DNA of 64,000 bases from Arthrobacter sp. D5-1 (GTDB taxonomy: Bacteria > Actinomycetota > Actinomycetes > Actinomycetales > Micrococcaceae), in contig NZ_CP014571.1 of assembly GCF_017357425.1 (NCBI RefSeq), positions 310,001 through 374,000 of the forward strand, given 5' to 3'. The notes below the pieces were generated by a model. The model had not been told where the DNA came from, made no database searches, and saw only the letters and a program-made list of their open reading frames with translations. The position numbers and the translations under genes are program-made. Shown piece after piece: positions 16,059 to 25,301 of this stretch (position 1 is the stretch's first letter; every line of letters begins with the position of its first letter).

Positions 16059-17267
16059 ATGAATTTGAAAGCACAGCGCGAGACTGCGGCTAAAGCTGCA
16101 CGCGCAATCGCTGAAGGCGCGAAGGCCGCAGAGCGCGACCTGACCGCCGACGAGGTCACCAAGATCAACGGTCTGGTTGAAGAGGTCAAGGGCCTTGATA
16201 TCCAGATCAAGGCTGCCGAGGACGCTTCGGCGCTGCTGGACACCATCGGCACGGGCCCGGAGGTCAAGCAGACCCCCGCGCAGCCTTCCGCCGCGAAGTC
16301 GCTGGGTGAGCACGCAGTTAAGGGCTTCGGCGAACAGCTCGCCAAGGTCAAGGGCAGCTCCGAGCGCTTCTCGTTCGGCACGTCCGAATACAAGGCAGCA
16401 ACGGACTCCCACGCCCGCGCTGACGGCGGCGCACTGCACGCACAGATCGATGAGACTGTTGTGCAGGGCTTCCGCGAACGCCCGACCGTGGCTTCCTGGC
16501 TGGGCAGTGGAACGCTGACCGCCGCGTCCATCACGTACTACGTGGAGGCGCTGAAGGAAGGCGCGTTCTCGGCCGTCGCTGAGGGCGGGCTCAAGCCGCA
16601 GCTCCACTACACCTACGACCAGGTAAACGACGCGCTCACCAAGATCGCCGGCCGCGTCAAGATCAATGACGAAATGGCGGAAGACCTGCCGTTCCTCGTT
16701 TCCGAGATCAACGGGCGCCTGCTCTACGACCTCGTCATGTTCGAGGAAGCTCAGCTCCTCAACGGCAACGGCACCGCTCCGCAGCTCCGCGGCCTCCTGA
16801 ACCGCTCCGGCGTCCAGGTGGAGGCGTCCACCGCTGCTGCTGACAACGCTGACGCCGTTTTCCGCGGTATCACCAAGGTCCAGACGGCCACCGGCCTGAC
16901 GGTAGATGGCATGGTCATCAACCCGCTGGACTACCAGAAGTTCCGTCTGTCCAAGGACGCCAACGGCCAGTACTTCGGCGGCGGTATCTTCACCGGCCAG
17001 TACGGCAACGGTGGCATCCCGCAGCAGCCCGGGCTCTGGGGCCAGAACACCATCGTTACCTCGGCAATCGCCGCGGGCACGGTTCTGGTTGGTGCCGGCA
17101 AGCAGGCCGCGACCGTTTACCGCAAGGGTGGTGTGCGTGTTGAAGCGACGAACTCCAACGAGGACGACTTCAACTACAACCGGATCTCCATCCGGGCAGA
17201 AGAGCGCATCGCTCTGGCCGTCCGTAAGCCTTCCGCTTTCGTGAAGGTCACCCTTTCCAACCTGTAG
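16059..17267 (+). CDS. Major capsid protein, HK97 fold
   Basis: 402 residues from ATG 16059 behind AAAGGAGA. A charged helical N-terminal delta-like region (residues 1-90) precedes the shell domain, which holds ETVVQGFRERPTVASWLGSG and ends VTLSNL. It probably forms the icosahedral shell after cleavage by the upstream protease. A strong hairpin directly follows the gene, consistent with high capsid mRNA levels and reduced read-through. Confidence 0.94.
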   Translation: MNLKAQRETAAKAARAIAEGAKAAERDLTADEVTKINGLVEEVKGLDIQIKAAEDASALLDTIGTGPEVKQTPAQPSAAKSLGEHAVKGFGEQLAKVKGSSERFSFGTSEYKAATDSHARADGGALHAQIDETVVQGFRERPTVASWLGSGTLTAASITYYVEALKEGAFSAVAEGGLKPQLHYTYDQVNDALTKIAGRVKINDEMAEDLPFLVSEINGRLLYDLVMFEEAQLLNGNGTAPQLRGLLNRSGVQVEASTAAADNADAVFRGITKVQTATGLTVDGMVINPLDYQKFRLSKDANGQYFGGGIFTGQYGNGGIPQQPGLWGQNTIVTSAIAAGTVLVGAGKQAATVYRKGGVRVEATNSNEDDFNYNRISIRAEERIALAVRKPSAFVKVTLSNL

Positions 17268-17274
17268 GCACCGC

Positions 17275-17307
17275 CGATGGTGGCGCGTGATGAACGCGCC
17301 ACCATCG
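17275..17307 (+). terminator. Attenuator-like hairpin after the capsid gene
   Basis: A 13-bp perfect stem (17275-17287 with 17295-17307) and 7-nt loop starts 7 bp after the capsid stop. It lacks a strong U-tract, so it probably lowers but does not stop transcription into the tail genes. Confidence 0.65.
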
Positions 17308-17326
17308 CTTTCCCTGAGGAGGGGAC

Positions 17327-17593
17327 ATGGAAGTTTACGAAGTACTGATCAACGGCATTCCGCACACTGTCCAGCTGGACAAGGCACCTGAGGACGCCAA
17401 GCCGGGCGCCGCTGGCACGGAGGACCCGAAAAAGTCCGAAGAAGCTGCTAAGGCAAAGGAAGAGGCTGAAGCTAAGGCGGCAGCGGAAGCCGAAGCGTCC
17501 GCCAAGAAGGAAGCCGAAGAAGCTGCTAAGGCTGCCCAGGCCGAGAAGGCCAAGCCCCCGGCCAACAAAGCAGCCACCCCAGCTGCGAAGTAA
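17327..17593 (+). CDS. Ala/Lys/Glu-rich head-region protein
   Basis: 88 residues from ATG 17327 with GAGGAGGG upstream. A short globular start (MEVYEVLINGIPHTVQL) is followed by a long low-complexity Ala/Lys/Glu helix. Proteins of this design after the capsid gene are common in actinophages and may be minor head proteins. No specific function can be read. Confidence 0.7.
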   Translation: MEVYEVLINGIPHTVQLDKAPEDAKPGAAGTEDPKKSEEAAKAKEEAEAKAAAEAEASAKKEAEEAAKAAQAEKAKPPANKAATPAAK

Positions 17594-17617
17594 GCACCAC
17601 CTAGGAAGGGAGCTGCC

Positions 17618-18142
17618 ATGACAATGCCACCTATCGTGGAACTGACTGACGGTTCCCTTCCTAGGGACCCTCAGTTCTGGCTGGATGCGGCCACAGCCCA
17701 AGTCCGGCGTTACTGCGAGTGGCACATCACCCCAGAAGTCCAAGAGGAACTGATCCTTGATGGATCGGGCACGCGGTCACTCCTGATCCCGTCCGGGCAT
17801 GTCAAGAGTCTCGTCTCCTGCACCGATCAAGGGGTTGATGTTCTGGCTGATGTTGATGTCTCCGAAAAGGGGGTGCTGACGCGCAGGTCCGGATGCTGGT
17901 CTAGGCGGAACGGTAGCGTTCGCGTCACTGTTCTCCATGGCTTTGAGTCAGCGCCCGATGTGGCGGGCGTCATCGCCGAGGTAGCTGCACGGGCCGCGAC
18001 CTCGCCGGGGAACGTCGTGCGGCAGAACACCGGCCCCATGGGCGTCGGGTACGCAACAGTGGGCGGGGCTCCTATCAGCCTGCCGCTGCTGCAGTCCGAA
18101 AAGGACATCCTCGCGCCGTACAAACTCGTTTGGGGGCCATGA
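17618..18142 (+). CDS. Head-tail connector protein (adaptor)
   Basis: 174 residues from ATG 17618. It contains FWLDAATAQVRRYCEWHITP, matching the helical adaptor family (HK97 gp6-like) that sits under the portal ring, then beta-rich sequence and a helix AEVAARAATSPGN. It is the first gene of the neck module. Confidence 0.8.
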   Translation: MTMPPIVELTDGSLPRDPQFWLDAATAQVRRYCEWHITPEVQEELILDGSGTRSLLIPSGHVKSLVSCTDQGVDVLADVDVSEKGVLTRRSGCWSRRNGSVRVTVLHGFESAPDVAGVIAEVAARAATSPGNVVRQNTGPMGVGYATVGGAPISLPLLQSEKDILAPYKLVWGP

Positions 18143-18143
18143 C

Positions 18144-18479
18144 ATGGGAATTGTGAGTAGCTTCCCAAGGCCCTGGCTGACAAACGTTACCGTGCTCCGC
18201 GGTGGCGGGCGTGATCCCAAGGGCAACCCTTTGCCGGTGACTGAGATTCCTGTGGCTGACTGCATCATCGCGGCCCGTGCGACGTCAGAACCGACTGACA
18301 GGGCGGACCTGATAGCGAGCACAGCGGTCCTGTACCGCGACCCCGACCCAAGCTTCTCGTTCCTCCCGAAGGATCGCGTGCGCGTCCCTGCTGGTGCGCT
18401 GATGGCTGGTGAGTGGTCTGTTGATGGCTTGCCGGGTGAGTGGCCGCTGGGTGTTGAGGTTGGGTTGGTGAGGCCCTGA
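18144..18479 (+). CDS. Head closure / stopper-like protein
   Basis: 111 residues, starting one base after the adaptor stop. It is a beta-rich small protein (LTNVTVLRGGGRDPKGNPLP, DPDPSFSFLPKDRVRV) with the profile of head-closure proteins. The assignment depends on gene order: adaptor, closure, HK97 gp10-like, tail terminator. Confidence 0.75.
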   Translation: MGIVSSFPRPWLTNVTVLRGGGRDPKGNPLPVTEIPVADCIIAARATSEPTDRADLIASTAVLYRDPDPSFSFLPKDRVRVPAGALMAGEWSVDGLPGEWPLGVEVGLVRP

Positions 18480-18781
18480 TGGCGTTGCGGAAGCTCAGAG
18501 GTTCTAAGGGCTATTCGGCTGATGATGAGGGGCTGAGGGAACTTGGCTCCTCGCCCAAGGTTGCGGCCGTGACGTTGGACGCTGCTAAGCGCCTGGCCGG
18601 CAATGCTGAGGCTGTTGGCCGCGGAACGTATGAGGCAGCGCCGGCGACTGTTACGGCGGGTTGGAAGAACGAACGTCGTGCGGGTGCCGTGGTTCGGGAG
18701 GTTGATCCGGATTACAGGGATGCGCGTGATTCGATTCTGCTCCGTGTGATGGCGTCCATGAGGGCGGTGCCCGGTGATTGA
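18479..18781 (+). CDS. Neck / tail-completion protein, HK97 gp10-like
   Basis: 100 residues, overlapping the previous stop. A helix-rich centre (AAVTLDAAKRLAGNAEAV) and an Arg-containing C-terminus fit the gp10-like family that links head and tail. The next gene starts 8 bp before its end. Confidence 0.7.
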   Translation: MALRKLRGSKGYSADDEGLRELGSSPKVAAVTLDAAKRLAGNAEAVGRGTYEAAPATVTAGWKNERRAGAVVREVDPDYRDARDSILLRVMASMRAVPGD

Positions 18782-19178
18782 TGGTCTTGTCTTCCCTGAT
18801 GTCCGGGAGTGCCTGACTGATCTTGTTGACGGAACGGAACACCTGGACCAAACGGTCCGGATGGTCTGGCACCTGCAGGCCGACAACTACGGCACTCTTG
18901 AGGGCCCTTTCCCGGTCGTGCTGGTGTTTACGAACGGCGGTACTCAAGGTTTCATTGACCGCGTGGACCGGGTGACGCTGGAATGCTACGCGCCAGGAAC
19001 GCAGGCAGTGAACACTCTGGAATCAATCTTGGCTTTCATTTGTGGCACGGACATTGAGACATCTCACGGCTACCTGGACAGCATCAGCATTGATTCGGTG
19101 CCGGAGGATGTCCCTTACGCCTCGGACACGCTGAACAAAGCTACAGCCTCGCTGCTGGCGACTTCCCGCCCTCTCTAA
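18774..19178 (+). CDS. Tail terminator protein
   Basis: 134 residues from GTG 18774. The sequence has an alternating alpha/beta pattern (PFPVVLVFTNGG, RVDRVTLECYAPG) and sits immediately before the tail tube gene, the normal place for the protein that caps tail length. No motif is diagnostic. Confidence 0.75.
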   Translation: MIDGLVFPDVRECLTDLVDGTEHLDQTVRMVWHLQADNYGTLEGPFPVVLVFTNGGTQGFIDRVDRVTLECYAPGTQAVNTLESILAFICGTDIETSHGYLDSISIDSVPEDVPYASDTLNKATASLLATSRPL

Positions 19179-19230
19179 ACCCCTACTGGGGACAAACAAT
19201 TCACATTGCCCTTGAAAGGGGTTCATTGCC

Positions 19231-19899
19231 ATGCCAACTTTTGACACGATCCGCCAGGAAGCTGATGACCGGACTCTGATTCGTAAGATTCAGAAGGCCA
19301 TCATCATGCTCCGGGTGTCCACCGAGGCCCTGCCCACGACTCTGTTCGCTGCAGGCGGGGGCCTCATCGATTTCAAGGCTGAAGGGTGGCTCCCGGTTGG
19401 GATGATCACTCCTGACGGCATCGAGTACGGCCGGGACATCACCGAAGAGGACGTGATGGCGCTCGGTTACAGCAGTGCTCAGCGCACGGACGTTACTGAG
19501 GTTGCCCGGTCTGTGACATTCACGGCGCTTGAGAACGGCCGCAAGCACATGTTGGAGCTGTCTTACGGCACTGATTTGACGGCCAGCACCCAGAACCAGA
19601 CGACGGGCGAAGTTGTCTTCGATGAGCCTGAGATGCCGATCAACAAGGAGTATCAGCTCCTTGTGCTAGGTGCTGACGGGCCCGCTGACAACCAGTGGCT
19701 CTTGGGCCGCGCTTATGGCGCCGTGAAGCTTTCGAGCACGGACTCCCAGAAGTGGGCTTCCTCGGATCCGCTGACCACGCCGATCACCATGAAGGTGCTC
19801 ACGGATGCCGAGACTGGTGTTCCGCTGCGTCACTTCATGGGCGGCACGGGTGCGCTGAAGGCCAAGGCAACTCTGGGCTTCACCGCGGCTACCCCGTAG
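19231..19899 (+). CDS. Major tail (tube) protein
   Basis: 222 residues from ATG 19231 after GAAAGGGG. A beta-rich protein with EVARSVTFTALENGRKHMLE and a Gly/Ala C-terminus, typical of siphovirus tail tubes that stack as hexamers. Location just before the frameshifted chaperones and tape measure supports the call. Confidence 0.85.
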   Translation: MPTFDTIRQEADDRTLIRKIQKAIIMLRVSTEALPTTLFAAGGGLIDFKAEGWLPVGMITPDGIEYGRDITEEDVMALGYSSAQRTDVTEVARSVTFTALENGRKHMLELSYGTDLTASTQNQTTGEVVFDEPEMPINKEYQLLVLGADGPADNQWLLGRAYGAVKLSSTDSQKWASSDPLTTPITMKVLTDAETGVPLRHFMGGTGALKAKATLGFTAATP

Positions 19900-19994
19900 C
19901 CCTTTAGACCGCGGGCCGTGCCACTTTTCCGGGTGGTGGTGGCGCGGCCCGCTTCAAACCTTCCAACCACCTGACAAAGCCCAAGGGAGGCATC

Positions 19995-20162
19995 ATGCCC
20001 CGCTTCACCAAAGAATCTGATGGCCGCACCATTGCGGTCGAAACATCCATTCCCCTCGAAGCTGCTGAACTCCGCGCCGGCGGGTTCACTGAGCAAAAAG
20101 CCAAGACGGCCGCCGTGAAGGAATCCGACGCTGCGAAGCCTGCAACCACGCCCAGTAAGTAA
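19995..20162 (+). CDS. Small tail-region protein (55 residues)
   Basis: A short gene with a strong GGGAGG ribosome site opens at ATG 19995 and ends with TAA at 20160-20162. It has a basic start (MPRFTKESDGRTIAVET) and an Ala/Lys-rich tail. It occupies the gap between tail tube and chaperone genes. Small genes are frequent here in actinophages, and the function is unknown. Confidence 0.65.
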   Translation: MPRFTKESDGRTIAVETSIPLEAAELRAGGFTEQKAKTAAVKESDAAKPATTPSK

Positions 20163-20192
20163 ACCAAACCACCACCACCCGGAGGTACCACC

Positions 20193-20552
20193 ATGGCTGC
20201 AAAACACAACGACAAGCCGCTTGGCAACATCAAGCGCGTCACTATCAGTGACGAACTCAACCAAGACCCGGCGCAGTACCCGCTGGCGAACGGCAAGCTG
20301 GTCACGTTCCCGGACATCTTCGACATGCCCACGGAAGTTGCCGAGGAATTCCTGGACCAAATGAACCAGGCCGCCCGTGACGGCAAGATTTCCCCCGTTT
20401 TGAAAAAATGGCTGTCCCCGGAGGACTACAAGGCCCTTGACGCCGAGTATCCGACCCTGCGGAAGATTAAGCCCGTGTTCTACGCCGTCATGAACTACTA
20501 CCAAGGCGTGTGGGGCGACCAGGGGGAAGATACCGCCTCCGCGGGCTCCTAG
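20193..20552 (+). CDS. Tail assembly chaperone, short form (gpG-like)
   Basis: 119 residues from ATG 20193 with GGAGG upstream. The short form binds the tape measure during tail assembly. It contains ITISDELNQDPAQY-like strands, then helical EVAEEFLDQMNQAARDGK. Its 3' end overlaps the next frame by 43 bp, the classic layout for -1 frameshifting to a longer chaperone. Confidence 0.88.
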   Translation: MAAKHNDKPLGNIKRVTISDELNQDPAQYPLANGKLVTFPDIFDMPTEVAEEFLDQMNQAARDGKISPVLKKWLSPEDYKALDAEYPTLRKIKPVFYAVMNYYQGVWGDQGEDTASAGS

Positions 20553-20992
20553 AACGGTACCGCCCGCAGATCCGCGCCGACCTCGCACATGAGTACCCGG
20601 GCGTTGATTTGGCGGAATGGTATCGCGCTGGCCGGTGGGTGGCATTGCTTGAGTTAATCGACATGCTGCCCGCCGCTAGCAGGCTCAACGAGGCGATATC
20701 GAATGACCCTGAAGCAGCAAAGGCGATTGCCACCGCGCATCAGGGCCGTGAGAGCGAACCGTGGGCGCCGCGCACCTCGGAATGGGACCTGCACGCAACC
20801 ATGTTGGGCGACATCGCGACGAAGCTTGACCGGATTGGCGCGATCCTCATCAAGGTCAACGGCGGCAACCCGGGCGATGTGAAGCCTTTCCCCACCCCCA
20901 AGACAGAGATTCAGGCGGCCATGAAGGCTGCCGAGCATGAATGGGCTGTGCAGTTCGCCAGTCAGTTTGGTTTCTCTGCGGAGGACCTGTGA
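20193..20992 (+). CDS. Tail assembly chaperone, frameshifted long form (gpGT-like)
   Basis: The frame open to 20992 lies in the -1 phase relative to the short form. If ribosomes slip at the run G-GGG-GAA (20522-20528), the product is about 266 residues: the first 111 from the short form, then ...GGRYRLRGLLERYRPQ and a long helical extension. The extension has no convincing start of its own. A fixed ratio of short and long forms is needed for tail assembly in this phage group. Confidence 0.8.
20522..20528 (+). promoter_or_regulatory. Candidate -1 slippery site
   Basis: The heptamer G-GGG-GAA lies in the overlap of the two chaperone frames. The P-site GGG re-pairs perfectly after slipping; the A-site GAA would read GGA, so the site is not of the ideal X-XXY-YYZ form. 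It is the only G- or A-run in the overlap. Confidence 0.6.
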
Positions 20993-21011
20993 CAACTCAA
21001 CAGGAGGCCCC

Positions 21012-24000
21012 ATGCCCGTCATTGGCCGCGCTCAGGTTCTTGTAGAACCGACGTTCAAGGGCACCCAGGCGCAAGTTGCCAAGGTCATGGATGGGGTGGG
21101 CGTCTCCGCCGGCAGGTCTGCCGGAGTCAACATGGGCAAGGGGATGTCCAGCGGATTCGCTGAAGGCGTTGCCAAACTCAAGTCCGAGGTCGCTGAGGCG
21201 AACAAGGTCATAACCCGCTCTCAGGCGCAGATTACTGCAGCCCAGGCGAAGATTGCTGCCTCAACAGAGGCAGAAGCGAAAGCTCTTGGCGCGGTTCGAG
21301 TGGCAGAACTCAAGCTCCAAGAGGTCCGGAACAACTCCAAAGCCAAGGCCTCGCAACTGGCGGCCGCCGAGGAAGCGCTGGAAACTGCGCGCCGCAAAGC
21401 CGCCGCAGCTACCAACACTCGCAAGACCGCTGAGGACAACCTCACGAAGTCCACCACTGACCTTAAGAACGCCCAGGATAAGTCGGCCGCTTCTTCCTCC
21501 GAACTGGAGAAGAAGATCAAGGACGTCGGGGACCAGTCCGCGGAGTCTGAGAAGAAGGTAAGCAAGCTCGGGGGCGCAGTCAGTAAAGGCCTGAAGTGGG
21601 GGGCTATCGCTGTTGGGACGGCTGCAGTTGCCGGGCTTGGCGTGGCGCTGACTAAGGGATTCGACCGGCTGCAGTCCATCGAGAACGCGAAAGCGAAGCT
21701 TCTCGGGCTGGGCCATGACGTTGAGTCTGTCACCAGCATCATGAACGACGCAATGTCCGCTGTGAAGGGTACAGCATTCGGGCTGGATGAGGCTGCCTCG
21801 GTGGCTGCTGGTGCTGTCGCCTCTGGCGTGCAGCCTGGCAAGGATCTTGAGCGCACTCTCCGCCTGACTGGTGACGCCGCAACCATTGCCGGTGTCGGCA
21901 TGGATGAGATGGGGGCGATCTTCAACAAGGTTGCTGCATCAAACAAGATTCAGGGTGACGTGATCGCCCAGCTGCAAGACGCTGGTATCCCCATCGTGCA
22001 GCTCATGGGCAAGGAACTAGGTACCACGGCAGACGAAACTCTCAGGCTGGCATCCGAAGGCAAGATCAACTTTGAGACCTTCCAGAAGGCCATGGAGAAC
22101 GGTCTTGGCGGGGCAGCTTTGAAGTCCGGCGACACGCTACAAGGCGCCTTCAAGAACACGATGGCTGCTGTTGGCCGGATAGGCGCCAACCTTCTCTCTG
22201 GCGTGTATCCGAAGATCCGTGAATTCTTCGCAGGCGCCATCGAATGGCTGAAGCCTCTTGAAGAGGGAGCAAAAGTCGCTGGCGCCGCAATCGGTGATGG
22301 GCTGTCGTGGGCGCTGACCAAGGCGCAAGAGTTCGGCTCATACTTCCAGACCACTATCCTTCCTGTCCTGCAGGGGTTCGGTACCTGGGTGGTTCAGAAC
22401 AAGGATTGGTTGGTAGCTCTCGGGGTTGCGTTGACAGCAGGAGTGGTGGCTTTCAGGGCATACCTGATTGTCAACTCTGTGGCGGCCGCACTGCAGGCGT
22501 TCAGCTTGGCGACCACGATTGCGACTGCGAAAACATGGTTGTTCTCGACTGCTTTGTTCGCTAACCCAATCGGCCTCGTCATTGCTGCCATCGCCGCTCT
22601 GGTTGCGGGACTTATCTGGTTCTTCACGCAGACGGAGCTTGGACAGCAGATTGTCCAGAACGTGTGGGGTGCCATCCAGTCGTTCATCGGCGGGACTGTG
22701 ACGTGGTTCCAGACTTATGTACTGCCGACTATCCAGGCTATCTTCGCTGGCGTCGGAGCCGTCTTCTCGTGGCTGTACACGAACATCATCCAGCCTGTCT
22801 TCGCCCAGATTTCATGGGCAGCTCAGGCCGCTTGGACGATCCTGGATTACGTCTTCCAGATTATCGGCGCGGTCATCACGAAAGTCGTCGGCCCTGCCTT
22901 CAACTGGCTGTGGACGTCCGTGATTCAGCCCGTTTTCGGGTTCATCGGGGCGCTCATCTCGGCGTGGTGGACCACTATCGTCAAGCCGATCTTTGACGCC
23001 GTTGTGTGGGTGATGAATAACGTGCTGGGGCCGGCGTTCTCGTGGTTATACGCGAACGTCATCAAACCTCAGTTTGAGGCTATCGGCGCGATCATCAAGT
23101 GGGTGTGGGACACGGTCATCAAGCCGGTGTTCGACTTCATTTCTGATGTGATCACGAAGACCATTCCGAAAGCGTTCGAGGATGGCGTGAATTTCATCAA
23201 AACGCACTGGGACAAAATCCAGGACATCGCCAAAGCCCCTGTGAAATTCGTTGTGGACACGGTCATCAATGACGGTCTTATCAACGGTCTGAACGGCATC
23301 GGAGGGGCGCTTGGCCTCGACAAGTTGCCGCGGGTGGCGCTTCCTCCGGGATTCGCTGACGGCGGCTACACGGGCCCGGGCGGGAAGTTTCAGCCGGCAG
23401 GTATCGTGCACGCGGGCGAGGTTGTGTGGTCGCAGGATGACATCTCCCGCTGGGGTGGCGTCGGTGTCGTGGAAGCGCTCCGCCAAGCTAAGGGCTATGC
23501 CACCGGCGGCCTGGTGCATCCGCTGCCGGGGAGTGTGGTTTCGCAGCCGTTCCATGGCGGCCACAACGGCATGGACTTCGCAGCGGGGACTGGCACGCCT
23601 GTTCGTGCTGCTGGTCCCGGGCGGGTGTCTTCTGCTGGCTGGTCGTCGTATGGCGGCGGTAATGAGATCCACATCGATCACCCGAACGGGTTGCAGACGT
23701 GGTACGCGCACTTGTCGTCGTTCGCGGTGAAGCTGGGCCAGATGGTCACGGGCGGATCCAAGATCGGCGAGGTTGGTTCTACCGGAAATTCAACCGGCCC
23801 GCACTTGCACTACATGGTGCTGAACGGTGGGTGGCCGAACTACCGCAACCCTGCCGAGTACCTAGCTGGTGGCGGTGCGGGCGGCGATGGCGGGTTCAAC
23901 CCCATCGCCGGAATCATTGACGGTCTTGTTGACCAGTTCAAGAAGGCCTTCCCCGCTGCGGGGATGTTCGCTGACCTGGCTATCGGGGCCGGTAAGAAGA

Positions 24001-24314
24001 TCCTGACGGGTGCGGTTGATTTTGTCACCGGCAACGGCGGCAAAGACAGCATGGGCTCGACGGGGCTGCCGTACCTGCATGACAACGGCGGCATCCTCAA
24101 CCCGGGGCTGTCGCAGATCATGAACGCCACCCGCAAGCCGGAGTACATCCTGAACGACCGGCAGTGGGATGCGGCATATCGGGCGTTGCAGCAAACGCAA
24201 GGGCCCGGGCGTGGGGATACGCACTTCCACGGAAATGTTGGTTGGGACCCGGATGAGGTCTCTTACCGTATCGAGGCAAGGCGCCAGGACACGTTCGCGG
24301 CGTTCGGCATTTAG
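21012..24314 (+). CDS. Tape measure protein with C-terminal M23 peptidase
   Basis: 1100 residues from ATG 21012 with CAGGAGG upstream. The N-terminal 200 residues are an Ala/Lys/Glu coiled coil. A hydrophobic middle contains repeated blocks of the type VIQPVFGFIGALISAWW, which may insert into the host membrane. Near the C-terminus is a LytM/M23 zinc peptidase: His851 and Asp855 in HNGMD, and His931/His933 in PHLHY. It sets tail length and probably opens peptidoglycan during DNA entry. The longer upstream frame from 20937 is not used. Confidence 0.95.
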   Translation: MPVIGRAQVLVEPTFKGTQAQVAKVMDGVGVSAGRSAGVNMGKGMSSGFAEGVAKLKSEVAEANKVITRSQAQITAAQAKIAASTEAEAKALGAVRVAELKLQEVRNNSKAKASQLAAAEEALETARRKAAAATNTRKTAEDNLTKSTTDLKNAQDKSAASSSELEKKIKDVGDQSAESEKKVSKLGGAVSKGLKWGAIAVGTAAVAGLGVALTKGFDRLQSIENAKAKLLGLGHDVESVTSIMNDAMSAVKGTAFGLDEAASVAAGAVASGVQPGKDLERTLRLTGDAATIAGVGMDEMGAIFNKVAASNKIQGDVIAQLQDAGIPIVQLMGKELGTTADETLRLASEGKINFETFQKAMENGLGGAALKSGDTLQGAFKNTMAAVGRIGANLLSGVYPKIREFFAGAIEWLKPLEEGAKVAGAAIGDGLSWALTKAQEFGSYFQTTILPVLQGFGTWVVQNKDWLVALGVALTAGVVAFRAYLIVNSVAAALQAFSLATTIATAKTWLFSTALFANPIGLVIAAIAALVAGLIWFFTQTELGQQIVQNVWGAIQSFIGGTVTWFQTYVLPTIQAIFAGVGAVFSWLYTNIIQPVFAQISWAAQAAWTILDYVFQIIGAVITKVVGPAFNWLWTSVIQPVFGFIGALISAWWTTIVKPIFDAVVWVMNNVLGPAFSWLYANVIKPQFEAIGAIIKWVWDTVIKPVFDFISDVITKTIPKAFEDGVNFIKTHWDKIQDIAKAPVKFVVDTVINDGLINGLNGIGGALGLDKLPRVALPPGFADGGYTGPGGKFQPAGIVHAGEVVWSQDDISRWGGVGVVEALRQAKGYATGGLVHPLPGSVVSQPFHGGHNGMDFAAGTGTPVRAAGPGRVSSAGWSSYGGGNEIHIDHPNGLQTWYAHLSSFAVKLGQMVTGGSKIGEVGSTGNSTGPHLHYMVLNGGWPNYRNPAEYLAGGGAGGDGGFNPIAGIIDGLVDQFKKAFPAAGMFADLAIGAGKKILTGAVDFVTGNGGKDSMGSTGLPYLHDNGGILNPGLSQIMNATRKPEYILNDRQWDAAYRALQQTQGPGRGDTHFHGNVGWDPDEVSYRIEARRQDTFAAFGI

Positions 24315-24323
24315 GAGGCTCTT

Positions 24324-25301
24324 TTGGGTATCGCGTACGCAATTCCCTACATCCCGCCTCCGCCTCCTGTGTCACCGTGGCGTGGGTTCGAGCTGTCGTG
24401 GACGGGCTGGGATGGCAGTGAGTGGGAGCTGACCCGCCCGTCTTCGGGGTTGTTCTTGATGCCAGGGGTTCGGGGCCTTGGGTTGCCGCAGTTTGAGCGG
24501 CAGTCCAGCACCTCGCCCATGGTGGCGGGGTCACGGCACCGAGGGTCTTCCACGAAGGACCGTGATGTGTTTTGGCCCTTGTATCTGTACTCGGATGAGG
24601 GTTCGACAGAGTTTGTGGAGCACAACCGGGCGTTTCTCCGGAGCTTGGATACGGATGAAGAAGGCACTTGGACTACGCAGTTGCCGGATGGTTCGACGCG
24701 GACTCTGCGACTGCGTCTGACCGGCGCTGAGGACTCCCTCACGCATGACCCTGTCCGGCGGGGCTGGATCCGGTATGCGTTCAATCTGCTCGCTGACCAG
24801 CCTTACTGGCTTGGTGAGCCGGTGCGGAAGTCGTGGTCCCAGGGTGACATGCGGAACTTCTTCGTCACAGAGGAAGACCGAGTTACATATGGCTATGCCG
24901 ATGACGTGATCTATTACCTGTCTCCGGGCGGGACGCTTGATTCTGCGGTCTTCACTAATGACGGCGATGTGCCGGCTTACCCCATCTGGACCGTCATTGG
25001 GGAAACCACTTCGGTGAACTTCGGCGTGGGTGATCGTCGCGTCATTGTCCCGTTCACCATCCCGGCTGGTTACGCGGTCCAACTGGACACGGACCCTGTC
25101 AATGGGCAGGTCCTCTGGTATGGGCAGTGGAACGCATCCAAGAAGGCTCTGGTAAATCCCATTGACCGGACGGCGGAGTTGAACCCGGCGTCGGCTTTTG
25201 TGGCTATCCCGCGGGGCCAGGACCGGGCGTTGTCGTTCCAGATGACGGGCACGGGCACGATTATCGCTGAGGTTCGCAGCAGGTACAGGAGCGCTTTCTG
25301 A
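24324..25301 (+). CDS. Distal tail protein (Dit-like)
   Basis: 325 residues from TTG 24324, with TTAGGAGG well spaced upstream. The N-terminal half (WRGFELSWTGWDGSEWELT) and central TLRLRLTGAEDSLTHDPVRR have the pattern of actinophage distal tail proteins. A beta-sandwich-like C-terminus follows. It would form the hub ring joining tail tube and tip. Confidence 0.8.
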   Translation: MGIAYAIPYIPPPPPVSPWRGFELSWTGWDGSEWELTRPSSGLFLMPGVRGLGLPQFERQSSTSPMVAGSRHRGSSTKDRDVFWPLYLYSDEGSTEFVEHNRAFLRSLDTDEEGTWTTQLPDGSTRTLRLRLTGAEDSLTHDPVRRGWIRYAFNLLADQPYWLGEPVRKSWSQGDMRNFFVTEEDRVTYGYADDVIYYLSPGGTLDSAVFTNDGDVPAYPIWTVIGETTSVNFGVGDRRVIVPFTIPAGYAVQLDTDPVNGQVLWYGQWNASKKALVNPIDRTAELNPASAFVAIPRGQDRALSFQMTGTGTIIAEVRSRYRSAF

